From positions 60,317,722 through 60,381,721 of the forward strand of contig CM063112.1 in assembly GCA_031841125.1 (NCBI GenBank): a stretch of 64,000 nt of DNA, written 5' to 3'. Positions 55,490 to 64,000 of the stretch are shown piece by piece. Position numbers and translations under genes: made by a program. The stretch comes from Acanthococcus lagerstroemiae (taxonomy: Eukaryota > Arthropoda > Insecta > Hemiptera > Eriococcidae). The number at the start of each line of letters is the position of its first letter. Position 1 is the first letter of the stretch. A model generated the notes under the pieces. That model saw only the letters and a list, made by a program, of their open reading frames with translations, made no database searches and was not told the origin of the DNA.

Positions 55490-55714
55490 TGTTTCTGCAC
55501 ATAGTGCGAAAATTGAAAAATAAAGGAAAACGCGAGCAAGTTAACGAGTGCATTGAAGCAACAGACGAGTATAAAAACGCCGAGCTACGAACGAGAATAC
55601 AAATGCAACTAACAGTATAACCTATAACAAGTAAATTGCTGCCGCTCTTATCAATATAACACGGGCATGAAAATTCAAGAACAAGATAAGCGGGAATACG
55701 GTCGACAGTCGACA
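55490..55714 (-). repeat. 3' LTR of the BEL/Pao element
   Basis: 225-bp copy with TG...CA ends. It pairs with 60042-60266. Contains GCCGAGCTACGAACGAG and TATAAAAACGCC on the + strand. Confidence 0.92.
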
Positions 55715-55837
55715 TCTTCCCCCAGGAAGTCCAGGGGACTTAAAAAAAACCAAAAAAAAGAACAAAAAGGCTAAGTTTAGAAATCATAAGTAAAATAAAA
55801 AAAATATCAAACTTGTGAACTACATAAAACGACGATT

Positions 55838-57230
55838 TCATTGCTCCACTGGGAGCTTAACCAATTTTTGAACAGCTCGTAGAAACGTAGAACTGTTGGA
55901 CCAAACTTCCACGACGCGGACCCGACCACGTTTGTCAGGCAAGATCTTGGACACGCGCCCCATTTTCCACTGTAAGGGCGGACATTCCCCCTTCAGTAAC
56001 ACCACGTCACCGACTTGAAGGTTGGCCGTAGGTGTTTTCCATTTTGCGCGCGACTGTAACTGCGCCAAATAGCTTTTACTCCAAGCTGACCAAAAGGACT
56101 GAATTACTTGGCGCTGTATTTTAAGTCGATCGACGCGTAACATCGAATGAGTTTCGGGTTGAGGCGCGTGCAGCAGATGCGCGCCGACTAAAAAATGTCC
56201 AGGAGTGAGGACATCGATGATTTCAGGCTCGGCGCTTTCTCGCTTTCGATACAAGGGGCGCGAATTGAGTATGGACTCCACTTGAGACAAAATCGTGATA
56301 AACTCTTCGAGATTGAGGACCGTTTGACCGGCTGCAGCGAAGAAATGCTTTTTTGCCGCCTTGACCGCGGCCTCCCAAATTCCCCCTTGGTGGGGGGACC
56401 TCGCGGGAATAAACCTCCAGTTTTATTCCTAAGGAACTGCAGTAGCGCTCGAGGGCACGCTGTGCGCCGACAAAATTTGTAGCATTGTCGGACCATACCG
56501 TCGCAGGAATGCCCCTGCGGGCCGAAAACCTTTGAAACGATGCTATGAACGAGTTCGTCGTGAGGTCGGAGACGTGTTCGAGATGAGTAGCGCGCGTAGT
56601 AAAACATACGTAAATGGCCGCATAGTACTTGAGAACCTTCTGAGTTCGATGATTGACGCATCGAATTTGGAACGGTCCCGCATAATCGACTCCGACAAAA
56701 TTGAATGGTCGGGAAATCGCGACTCTTTCGGGGGGCAACTCGCCCATGAGTTGAGTCATCGTCTTTCCTCGACGACGAGCGCAAGGGACGCAGTTGCGAA
56801 TGATCTTTTTCGCGCACCGATTAAGACCACCGACGACCCAAAATCGTGATTGAATGAACGCGACAAGGAAGGCTCGAGTCGTATGGAAATACTTTTCGTG
56901 GAAGTGCCTGAGCAGGAATTCGACTAGCGCTGACCGACACGACAAAATTATTGGATATTTGGCCTCATACGACAACCCGCTCTCGCTGAGCCGACCGCCG
57001 ACCCTCATGATACCATAAGCGTCCAAGAATGGACTGAGTGAGACGAGTGCGCTTTTTGATGGGAGGGATTGACCTACCTCCAACCTCGAGAGCTCGAGTC
57101 TGAAACAAACACATTGGGAAATATGGCATAAAATGATTAATCCGCGCGAGCGGTCAGAGAGTTCATCGTATTTTGTGAGAGTGTTTTTTAATCGCGACAC
57201 ATATTTCCACAATAAAGACGCAATAGTCAC
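55838..57230 (-). pseudogene. BEL/Pao integrase and C-terminal DUF5641 region (frameshifted)
   Basis: From 57230 the frame holds the integrase zinc-binding region (HFHEKYFHTTRAFLVAF, then NCVPCARRRGK) and the catalytic core (FNFVGVDYAGPF with the first Asp; VWSDNATNFVGA with the second). It is then thrown out of frame at a C/G run near 56395-56405. The correct frame resumes and is open to the stop at 55838, covering the glutamate helix (LSQVESILNSRPLY region) and the terminal domain (LQVGDVVLLKGECPPLQWKMGRV). Its start overlaps the stop of the upstream pol frame by a few bases (57227-57230). One frameshift inside the core implies inactivity unless it is a sequencing error in the homopolymer. 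Confidence 0.85.
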
Positions 57231-59770
57231 GGACTTATCGAAGTCTGAAAACGGGTTATGAGGAATTCATCGCACTGATATTCGCTAATTATTACGTTAT
57301 ACGAGGGTCGCAGCTCGGGAAGTGAATCCGGAAGATCAACGCGCACTTGAGCTAATTGATCATTTAAAAGCCACTCGGGGCCGTGCAACCATAAGGAATT
57401 ATCGATCAAAGTTCTCACTGTAACACCGCGAGTTAGTAGATCCGCCGGATTATCAGCGGTATTAACGTACTGCCACTGACCGGCGGGGAGGAGCGAATTA
57501 ATAAATTCTACGCGATTTCGTACGAAAGTTTGAAATTTTTCGCTTTGCCCGCTTATCCAAGCGAGGACGACAGTCGAGTCACTATACGCGAATACGGATG
57601 CGAGATTACACTTTAAAATTTGACACACGCGATTTAAAAGCTTCGTGAGCAGAACGGCTGCTAAAAGCTCGAGACGCGGTATCGTGAGGGCTTTAAGAGG
57701 AGCCACTTTCGACTTGGCGCAAACCAACGTCGAGTGCGTTGCTGAAGGGTGCTGTACCCGAAGGTAAACTGCGGCGCCGTACGCGCGAAGGCTAGCATCA
57801 CAAAAGCCAACGAGAGTGAATGCTGCGCCAGAGTAGGTTTCGTAAAACCTGGGAACTCGCAGTGCGCTTAAAGACCTGATATCTTCGTAATACTGCAAGA
57901 AAGTTTTCGCCAATTCCGGCGAAATCGGTTCATCCCACGGTTTACCTTCTCGCCATAGGTCTTGTAGTAGAAGCTTGGCGCGGATGACTACCGGTGCTGC
58001 GAAACCAGTAGGGTCGAACGCTTGCGCCGCGATGGACGCAACCACTCTCTTCGTGAGGACAACGTCCTGAAGGTCGACGGTTTTGGTGCGAATCGAAAAA
58101 TGATCGCTCGACGGCTCCCACTGAAGCCCGAGTAACTTGGCTGCGCCGTTCGTCGCAAGCTCAAGAGGCTCTAGATGCTCGATTAAAGACGCATCCAAGG
58201 CCTCGAGAAACTTGCCAGAGTTCGAAACATACTTGCGCAATGGGAAATGCGCTTCGAGAAGCGCCGAGTGGATGCGGCGCTGTTTCCGGACGGCCTCTTC
58301 GACGGTTTGAGCGCCCGTCAGGAGATCGTCCATATAAAATTCCGAGGAAATCGCGTGCGCAACTTCTGGATCTACATCCTTGAACTGCTCCGAGACGACT
58401 TGTAAACATTTAGTCGCGATGTATGACGCCGGCGACGTGCCGCAGGTGACAGTCATCAGCTCGTATACCTTGATCTGCTCGCTTGGGTGGTCGCGCCAGA
58501 TAATGGACTGGAGTGGCCAGTCGTCGGGGTGCACCAATATCTGCCGGTACATTTTACTGATGTCGGCTGAGAAGGCCACGGGGTATAAACGGAAGCGCAA
58601 CAAGGTGTGAAAGAGGTCCGGCTGCAAAGAGGGACCAACCATGAGCGCTTGGTTGAGGGAAATGCCCGACCGATTGGCAGCCGACGCATTGAACACTGCG
58701 CGGAACCTTGTGGAACTGCTGTCCGGCCGAAGAACGAAGAGATGAGGGATAAAGTACCTAGGGATATCGAGGTTGATGGCTTCGCGCATGTGATTGAGTT
58801 CACGATATTCCGTCATGAACTCAACGTACATCGCCCTGGTGGCGTCGTCCAATTTCCTCTCGAACCGCAAAAGCGAGGACTTGGCTTGGGCGTACGTGTT
58901 GGCCAAGGCGTGAAGTGGCATGGCGCGCGGGAGGCGCACCTGAAATCGGCCATCCGTGAGCCGCTCGTGCGTGGATTGGAAATGCACTTCGCACATCTCT
59001 TGAATACCAAGAGTAGGCGCCGGAGGGTAAACCTCTTCGACCTCAAAAAATCTCGAGATATCTTCCTCAACTTTTACGATGAGGTTACAATAACGCGGAC
59101 CACCAGAGTTTAGTGTGGGTAAGGGTCCCTCAGTGACCCAGCCGAAGGTCGAGTTCTGGAGTGAGAAGTCGCCGAAAAACAGGCGCTCCCCTGTGAGGAT
59201 TTTGTTCGCGTGCTGAGCGCCGATCAGTATGTCCACGCTAGAGTACTGCAAGGGACATTCAGCCAAGTTCAGATTAGGATCCAGATTCTGAACTATCTTC
59301 AACGTTTGCGCCGTAATTTCGTAAGGAACTTTCCCTATGACATTGGCTTCCAGCGCGAGTTGGAATTCTGAGTAACGGGACTCCTTATCTATCATGGCCG
59401 AGAAAAGTGAGTGCCACTCTGTAAAGTTTTTCATCTTGCCGTCGAACTTAGGCACCGGTATATCCGGCAATTTTACAAGCGCGTGACCGACATTCCCTTC
59501 AGCCGAAAAGGAGTGTCTAGCGACTGCGCGACTGCGCAAGCGGATCCGAGGACTTTTTAAGGCCGCGCGAACATAGCAGAAACTTACCTCTGCTAACAGC
59601 GTATTCTGACTGGAATGGATCAGCTCCTTTGAGAGGGCCGCTTCAGTTTCCGCAATCTGAGACGCCGATCCCAGTGAAATCGGTGTTTTCGATGATCTCG
59701 TTTGACAACATCTTCGAGTCTCAGCAGGTACCCCTTGAGTTCGTCGAGATGGAGCCAATACGATGAGCAC
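57227..59770 (-). CDS. BEL/Pao pol: gag/protease remnant, reverse transcriptase, RNase H (847 aa)
   Basis: Near residues 100-130 is a DUF1759-type gag start (LPDIPVPKFDGKMKNFTEWHSLF). It is fused directly to the end of the DUF1758 protease region (YSSVDILIGAQHANKIL and FGWVTEGPL), so the middle of gag, the zinc knuckles and the protease active site are deleted. The reverse transcriptase follows (IPHLFVLRPDSSSTRFRAVF, AFSADISKMYRQILVHPDD, and the active site FYMDDLLTG). Then comes the Pao-type RNase H (FTLVGFCDASLRAYGAAVYL, PRLELLAAVLL and YSDSTVVLAWISG). The frame is open throughout. This is a retrotransposon gene and not a host gene. Confidence 0.9.
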   Translation of the reverse strand: MLIVLAPSRRTQGVPAETRRCCQTRSSKTPISLGSASQIAETEAALSKELIHSSQNTLLAEVSFCYVRAALKSPRIRLRSRAVARHSFSAEGNVGHALVKLPDIPVPKFDGKMKNFTEWHSLFSAMIDKESRYSEFQLALEANVIGKVPYEITAQTLKIVQNLDPNLNLAECPLQYSSVDILIGAQHANKILTGERLFFGDFSLQNSTFGWVTEGPLPTLNSGGPRYCNLIVKVEEDISRFFEVEEVYPPAPTLGIQEMCEVHFQSTHERLTDGRFQVRLPRAMPLHALANTYAQAKSSLLRFERKLDDATRAMYVEFMTEYRELNHMREAINLDIPRYFIPHLFVLRPDSSSTRFRAVFNASAANRSGISLNQALMVGPSLQPDLFHTLLRFRLYPVAFSADISKMYRQILVHPDDWPLQSIIWRDHPSEQIKVYELMTVTCGTSPASYIATKCLQVVSEQFKDVDPEVAHAISSEFYMDDLLTGAQTVEEAVRKQRRIHSALLEAHFPLRKYVSNSGKFLEALDASLIEHLEPLELATNGAAKLLGLQWEPSSDHFSIRTKTVDLQDVVLTKRVVASIAAQAFDPTGFAAPVVIRAKLLLQDLWREGKPWDEPISPELAKTFLQYYEDIRSLSALRVPRFYETYSGAAFTLVGFCDASLRAYGAAVYLRVQHPSATHSTLVCAKSKVAPLKALTIPRLELLAAVLLTKLLNRVCQILKCNLASVFAYSDSTVVLAWISGQSEKFQTFVRNRVEFINSLLPAGQWQYVNTADNPADLLTRGVTVRTLIDNSLWLHGPEWLLNDQLAQVRVDLPDSLPELRPSYNVIISEYQCDEFLITRFQTSISP

Positions 59771-60018
59771 ATCCTCGGAGGGGTTCTCGCGAAGACAGCT
59801 GTTGATTAGGCCCTTGCCGCATGATTTGGCGTTTGAGAACGCGTTGGTTACGCTCTAGGCTTTCGAGGGAAACACTTTTGTCAGACATCGCGAACAACAA
59901 AAGCGATCGAGCACGAGATTACGCGAACGAATTACGAGTTTAAAAAATAAGAGTACGATAAAAAAGAACAGGAATGAGAACCGAATTGCTACGCAAACTG
60001 CACCACACTTTGCGCCAT

Positions 60019-60041
60019 ACAATCCCAGTCCGGAGGACCAA
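60019..60041 (-). promoter_or_regulatory. primer-binding site of the BEL/Pao element
   Basis: Directly inside the 5' LTR (minus strand) the leader reads TTGGTCCTCCGGACTGG. Its position next to the LTR end is that expected for a tRNA primer-binding site. The tRNA is not identified. Confidence 0.5.
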
Positions 60042-60266
60042 TGTTTCTGCACATAGTGCGAAAATTGAAAAATAAAGGAAAACGCGAGCAAGTTAACGAG
60101 TGCATTGAAGAAACAGACGAGTATAAAAACGCCGAGCTACGAACGAGAATACAAATGCAACTAACAGTATAACCTATAACAGGTAAATTGCTGCCGCTCT
60201 TATCAATATAACACGGGCATGAAAATTCAAGAACAAGATAAGCGGGAATACGGTCGACAGTCGACA
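60042..60266 (-). repeat. 5' LTR of the BEL/Pao element
   Basis: 225-bp copy with TG...CA ends. It should hold the promoter; TATAAAAA occurs at about 60120 on the + strand in both copies. Confidence 0.92.
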
Positions 60267-60350
60267 TTGATAACGAGTGTTCCGGTGACATCATGTGTTA
60301 TTACTGCCTTATAAAAAGTGATCACGATGAATGAACAATATTTCCTCTAG

Positions 60351-60770
60351 ATGTTCAGGGTTAAAGTGAACGTCGAGAGACGCAGCATGGAAAGATCAAT
60401 GCTGGGGATAATGAGAAGGGACAGGATGAGAATCTCGATTATCAGAAGAAAATTAAGATTTAATAATAATTTCAGTTTGGCAGATCAAAAGAATGAAATG
60501 GTGGTGGGCGGGACACATCTCCCATCTCAGAGACGAACAATGGACCTATAAGGCTACCTTTTGGCAACCGCTAGACGGCAAAAGAAGAAGAGGCAAACAA
60601 ACATTAAAATGGAAAGACGATATACATAAATTTCTAAAAAGTAACAATTTCAAATAATAGCCAGGAATAGGTATGAATGGAAGCGTCTACTGAAGACCTT
60701 TTCCCGGCATGGATCAGGGGAGGAGCGAGCCTCACTTTGGGGCCGCTAATTCATTATAGGTATTATAACT
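60351..60770 (+). pseudogene. C-terminal remnant of a non-LTR endonuclease/reverse transcriptase
   Basis: The + strand reads ERSMLGIMRRDRMR, then after a frameshift KWWWAGHISHLRDEQWT (from about 60487), GKRRRGKQTLKWKDDI, and after another shift RYEWKRLLKTFSRHG...EERASLWGR, with stop TAA at about 60751. This is the well-known C-terminus of insect endonuclease/reverse-transcriptase elements (ERAMLG..RDRIR...W.GH..R....W....W.P..GKR..GRP..RW.DD). At least two frameshifts; 5'-truncated. Confidence 0.78.
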
Positions 60771-60814
60771 AATATTGTTTATTTATTCCCTTAAATAAAG
60801 GTTTTTTGAACTTG

Positions 60815-61290
60815 AATTTGATGCAGAAAAGGAAGGATTAATTTTACGAGTACGTTTAGTTTACTTGTGATTTTTTATTAGAGACAGGGAAGGAATAATT
60901 TTAGGTTTCATTTGTTTATCTGTGATTTTTTGTCTTCATTTTTTGATGACAAAAAGGAAGGAATAATTAGTAAGTTTTGCTTACTTACCTATGATTTTTC
61001 GTGTTCATGTTTTGAAGCAAAAACGGAAGGAATTATTTTACCTTTCGTTTATCTGAAATTTCTAGTTGGAGAAAGGGAGGGAATAATTTTAGGCTTCATT
61101 TGTTCATCTGTGAATTTCTTGTGTTCATTTTTGATGGAGAATAGGAAGGAATAATTTGTACGTTCAGTTTACTTGTGATTTTTGTGCATTATTTCTTGAT
61201 GCAGAAAAAGAAGGATTCATTTTGCATTTCGTTTACCTGCGATTTTTTGTTGAAGAAAGGAAAGGAATAATTTTAGGTTTCACCTGTTTC
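60815..61290 (+). repeat. minisatellite of ~60-70 bp units in the 3' UTR of the non-LTR element
   Basis: About six to seven units with core GGAAGGAATAATTTTAGGTTTC followed by TTTGTTTATCTGTGATTTTTTG and TTTTTGATG(C/A)AAAA. Units vary by substitutions. The inverted partner copy at 61638-61953 has only about two units, so the array expanded or contracted in one copy. Confidence 0.8.
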
Positions 61291-61637
61291 CATTCCCTCT
61301 TGTTGCTTGTTTTTCTTTTATTACAATGCATACCAAATTTTGTGACTATTGGCTAGTCTGATTGTAATATAACATTATGTGGCAGTAAGTTCTTTTGATT
61401 GGTGTCCTCAACGCTCAAGGCTGGTACACTGAGAAGATGGATAGTCAAGTCTATGAGTTCAGCCATCTGAGTATAATTTTTCCAGGACAATAAAGGGGAC
61501 ATTTCATTCAAATAATCGCACACAATGGAAGTGATGAATACAAAATCTGAAATTGTTTTCTCAGTTTACTCCCCAAGAACTTATTTACCAAACTCTATGA
61601 ATTATGAAACATATGAAAATAATGCTTTATTAGGCAT

Positions 61638-61953
61638 CTGCCACATAATGTTGTATTACAATCAGACTAGCCAATAGTCATAAAATTTGGTATGCATTGT
61701 AATAAAAGAAAAACATGAAACAAGAGGGAATGGAAACAGGTGAAACCTAAAATTATTCCTTCCCTGTCTCCAATAAAAAATCACAAGTAAACTAATCGTA
61801 CTCGTAAAATTAATCCTTCCTTTTCTGCATCAAATTCAAGTTCAAAATACCTTTATTTAAGGGAATAAATAAACAATATTAGTTATAATACCTATAATGA
61901 ATTAGCGGCCCCAGAGTGAGGCTCGCTCCTCCCCTGACCCATGCCGGGCAAAG
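61638..61953 (-). mobile_element. inverted 3' end of the same non-LTR family
   Basis: Reverse complement of the 60705-61385 segment with fewer tandem units. It shares CCCGGCATGG(A/G)TCAGGGGAGGAG, the stop-region TTGGGGCCGCTAA-like sequence, the stretch from ATTCATTATAGGTATTATAA onward and the end ATTATGTGGCAG. The two 3' ends converge with a 250-bp spacer. The copy is cut off at about 61953, where GC-rich R1-like sequence begins. Confidence 0.82.
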
Positions 61954-62423
61954 CCCTTTTAGGTACAGGGAGGGGGTGGGGGGCGAGGCCGGGCTGAAGA
62001 TAGACGATAGACGGGTTACGTGTTGCGGAGCTACTGGTGGCAGTCACGCGCCGCTGTAAGCAAGTTGTAGTAGTTCCTGCGGCAGAGGAGTAATCCTTGA
62101 GCCGTAAGCATCCACGTCCGTCGTCGCCTACTCTGACGCCCGGTCGAGCCTCGACTGCCCCCTCGCGACCCTCGCCCAGAGAAGGAAAACTCGGACAAAC
62201 CCGGCCAGAGCCGTGAATGGGACCGACTGTAGTAGGGGACCAAGCGGCCCTACTGCAGTCGCAACGGACCGCAAGACACCCGCGACGACGAGGCAATGGT
62301 GGACGGGTTACGTATCGTGGAAGCATCGTAACGCCTAGGGCGACTTCAGCTGACCCGTTCACGTCCGGAAACCAGCGCCAGAAGGCTGGCTGTAGCCCAA
62401 AACGGCAAAATCTTCTAAGTTTA
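61954..62423 (+). other. GC-rich 5' leader of the R1-like element
   Basis: GC-rich sequence between the truncated 3' end of another element and the probable ORF1 start. It is inferred to be the 5' UTR because the open frame extends through part of it without domain content. Confidence 0.45.
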
Positions 62424-64000
62424 ATGATAGACAATAATGAAGAAAGGGAGGACGTAGGAGCCCCCAACGACCGGAGTTCGGATCCCGGTCAATTGGACGG
62501 ACGTACCGGAATAGCTACAGCACTGGCGGCGACCCATGCCCCGCCGTCAGTGTTGCCAACCACACTGGGCAGCAACCAGGAGAAGATGGACACAGAAAGT
62601 GAGCAGAAGAAGAAGCAGGAGAAGCGAAGGCGTATCGCCTCCACGTCATCGGAGCGGGAGGCGACATCAACCCCGGCGACGAAGAAAAAATCTTCAACGT
62701 CACCGAAGTTACCGGGCGGCAAGCTCCGGAAGGAGAACCGGCGCCTCAAGGACCAGATCGAGTTGCGCGACCTGAAAATCACGGAGCTAGAAGAGAAGAT
62801 GAAGCTGATGGTCGTGCAACACGAGAAGGAAATGGGGGCGCTGAAGGCGGAAGTACTGCGGATCCGCGAACTGCTGGAGCGACAGCAGCAGCAGGATCAG
62901 CAGCAGCGAGACCAGCAGGCACAGAAGCCGCAGCAGCCGCAGCAGACTCAGAAGCCGCGGCAGACGCAGCAGAAGCAGCAGCCGCAGCAGCACCGGAAGA
63001 AGCAGCAGCAACCGCAGCAGCCGAAGCGGCGGCAGGAGCAGCAGCAGAGAAACGGGCAACAGCAGCGTATGCCAGAGAAGCCGATCACAACACCGGCGAC
63101 AACGGCGAAGAAGCGGCCACTAACCCCGGTCAGTGAGGGCATCGCGCAGCTCAGGAGGCAGCTGCAGGAGGCGCTCCTCCAGAGCGAACCGTCTTCGGAG
63201 CCCGAGCACGCGGAAGCGGCAACGTGGGCGGAGGTGACCCGCAGGAAGAGGACCACCAAAGCCCAGGAGAAGGCGGCGCCGAACGTCCCGACCAGGCCAG
63301 TCCCCCCGCCCAAAGGCAGGGAGGCCTATAAGCGGGACCTGCTGAAGCGACGAAGACCACGTACAGCCGCGGTCATCATCGCGCGGAAGGAAGAGAGCGT
63401 GGAGTACGCGGCCCTCATTCGGAAGGCGCGTACAGCCATCAGCGTCCGGGAATGCGGCGTCCAGGTGCTGGCAACCCGGTTCACCCAGGCGAGGAGATGC
63501 TCCTGGAGCTCCGAGGCGAGGAGGAAGCAGTGGCCGACTTCGCCAGGAAGCTGCAGGTGGTCATGGGCGCGGAGGCGGACGTCAGGAGACCGCAGCGCCG
63601 ACCACCCTGCTACTGACTGGCGCGGAGCAGTCAGTGACGAAGGAGGAGGTGGAAGCGGCACTCCCGGCCGCGCGCGTCGTCAGGACGGAGGAGACGGCGC
63701 GTGGAACTCGAGCCTTCAAGGTGGAGATGCCGATCGAGGCTGCCCTTGAAGCGCTGCGAAACGGCACAGTGCCTCTAGGCTGGAGCGCCTGTCGGGTGCG
63801 CTCGCTGGAGGCCGACCGGAAGAAGGAGACCAGGTGCTACCGGTGCCTGCAGGTGGGCCACATCGCCACGAAGTGCGCAGCCATGGCCAGCATCAGCGAT
63901 GTGTGCTACCGGTGCGGCGGGGCCGGACACAAGATCCGGGAGTGTAGGGAGCCGCCGAAGTGCCCACGGTGCAGCCAGGTGGAGGGACGCGACAGTGCGC
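62424..64000 (+). pseudogene. R1-like non-LTR retrotransposon ORF1 (gag-like, CCHC knuckles), frameshifted and cut by window edge
   Basis: From MIDNNEEREDVG (62424) the frame encodes a Lys/Glu-rich region and a coiled coil (LRKENRRLKDQIELRDLKI...ELLERQQQQ). A Gln-rich tract (62880-63065) and a basic Pro-rich segment follow. Near 63475 the frame shifts (then PVHPGEEMLLELRGEEEAVADF) and near 63602 it shifts again (then LLLTGAEQSVTKEEVEAAL). The last frame carries R1-type features up to the edge: CYRCLQVGHIATKC, CYRCGGAGHKIREC and the beginning of a third knuckle (CPRC). ORF1 of R1 elements packages the RNA. ORF2 would lie beyond 64000. Two frameshifts suggest decay. Confidence 0.8.

Larger units (their letters stand above)
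55490..60266 (-). mobile_element. BEL/Pao LTR retrotransposon, internally deleted
   Basis: Two 225-bp LTRs (55490-55714 and 60042-60266), nearly identical (visible differences include GAAGCAACAG against GAAGAAACAG and AACAAGTAAA against AACAGGTAAA), enclose a minus-strand pol. On the minus strand each LTR begins TGTCGACTGTCGAC and ends CTGCAGAAACA-like TGTGCAGAAACA. A purine-rich tract (CTGGGGGAAGA) precedes the 3' LTR at 55715, and a primer-binding-type sequence (TGGTCCTCCGGACTGG) follows the 5' LTR. The total of 4777 bp is short for the group, and most of gag and protease are missing. Flanks do not form a clean 5-bp duplication (ACCGA left, TTGAT right). It is dead, but the LTR similarity indicates a fairly recent insertion. 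Confidence 0.92.

Noticed and set aside
62787..63313. Leu-rich and Cys-rich minus-strand frames opposite the R1-like ORF1
   Set aside because: They are antisense of the Gln-rich CAG/CCG-repeat tract and have no independent support.

Overview
The window is eukaryotic and almost certainly arthropod, most likely an insect: it is AT-rich, its genes have short GT-AG introns, and it is crowded with transposons typical of insects (hAT-type MITEs, tRNA-derived SINEs, a BEL/Pao LTR element, R1-like and endonuclease/reverse-transcriptase non-LTR elements, a virus-like DNA polymerase B element). I cannot name the species. There is one 500-N scaffold gap (9182-9681), and one stretch (about 33.2-36.15 kb) whose homopolymer-rich texture looks like unpolished consensus.

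Host genes are few and all on the + strand. (1) At 9.76-12.54 kb lie the last four exons of a divergent BRCA2 homologue (end of OB2, OB3 and a C-terminal tail); the earlier exons must be in the gap, or upstream. (2) At 13.59-18.59 kb is a three-exon gene for a 1461-residue secreted, mostly helical protein with a long Q/S/T/E-rich centre, short internal repeats and acidic Ser-Gly sites. (3) At 28.28-30.67 kb and 36.23-37.96 kb are two paralogous genes for secreted proteins made of about 140-residue helical, aromatic- and Cys-bearing modules joined by polyserine linkers. In the second gene the three modules are 504-bp repeats that are nearly identical in DNA. Genes 2 and 3 share a layout in which a tiny first exon carries only the signal peptide and ends in a phase-0 intron. 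They look like structural secretion products (silk, cement or glue), but that is inference.

The rest is repeats. From 1 to 7 kb there are several hAT-type MITEs with recognisable 8-bp target duplications, two SINE families that share a 3' tail, and a triplicated motif resembling a retroviral tRNA-Lys primer-binding site. From 19 to 24.3 kb there are a foldback element, a minus-strand SINE and two decayed 3' tails of a non-LTR reverse transcriptase. At 31-32.2 kb is a TA-flanked inverted-repeat element full of a palindromic AT motif.

From 41.6 to 54 kb there is a decayed virus-like element: a minus-strand family B DNA polymerase broken by a frameshift, a stop and a 4.67-kb TA-flanked insertion, with orphan ORFs beside it. 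Next to it, inside a 1.9-kb element bounded by 32-bp inverted repeats and ATTA duplications, is a decayed multi-exon sequence with the hallmark motifs of the CtIP/Sae2 DNA-end-resection domain. From 55.5 to 60.3 kb is an internally deleted BEL/Pao retrotransposon with two 225-bp LTRs. From 60.3 to 62 kb are two converging 3' ends of one non-LTR family with a minisatellite, and from about 62 kb to the edge is an R1-like ORF1 with zinc knuckles.
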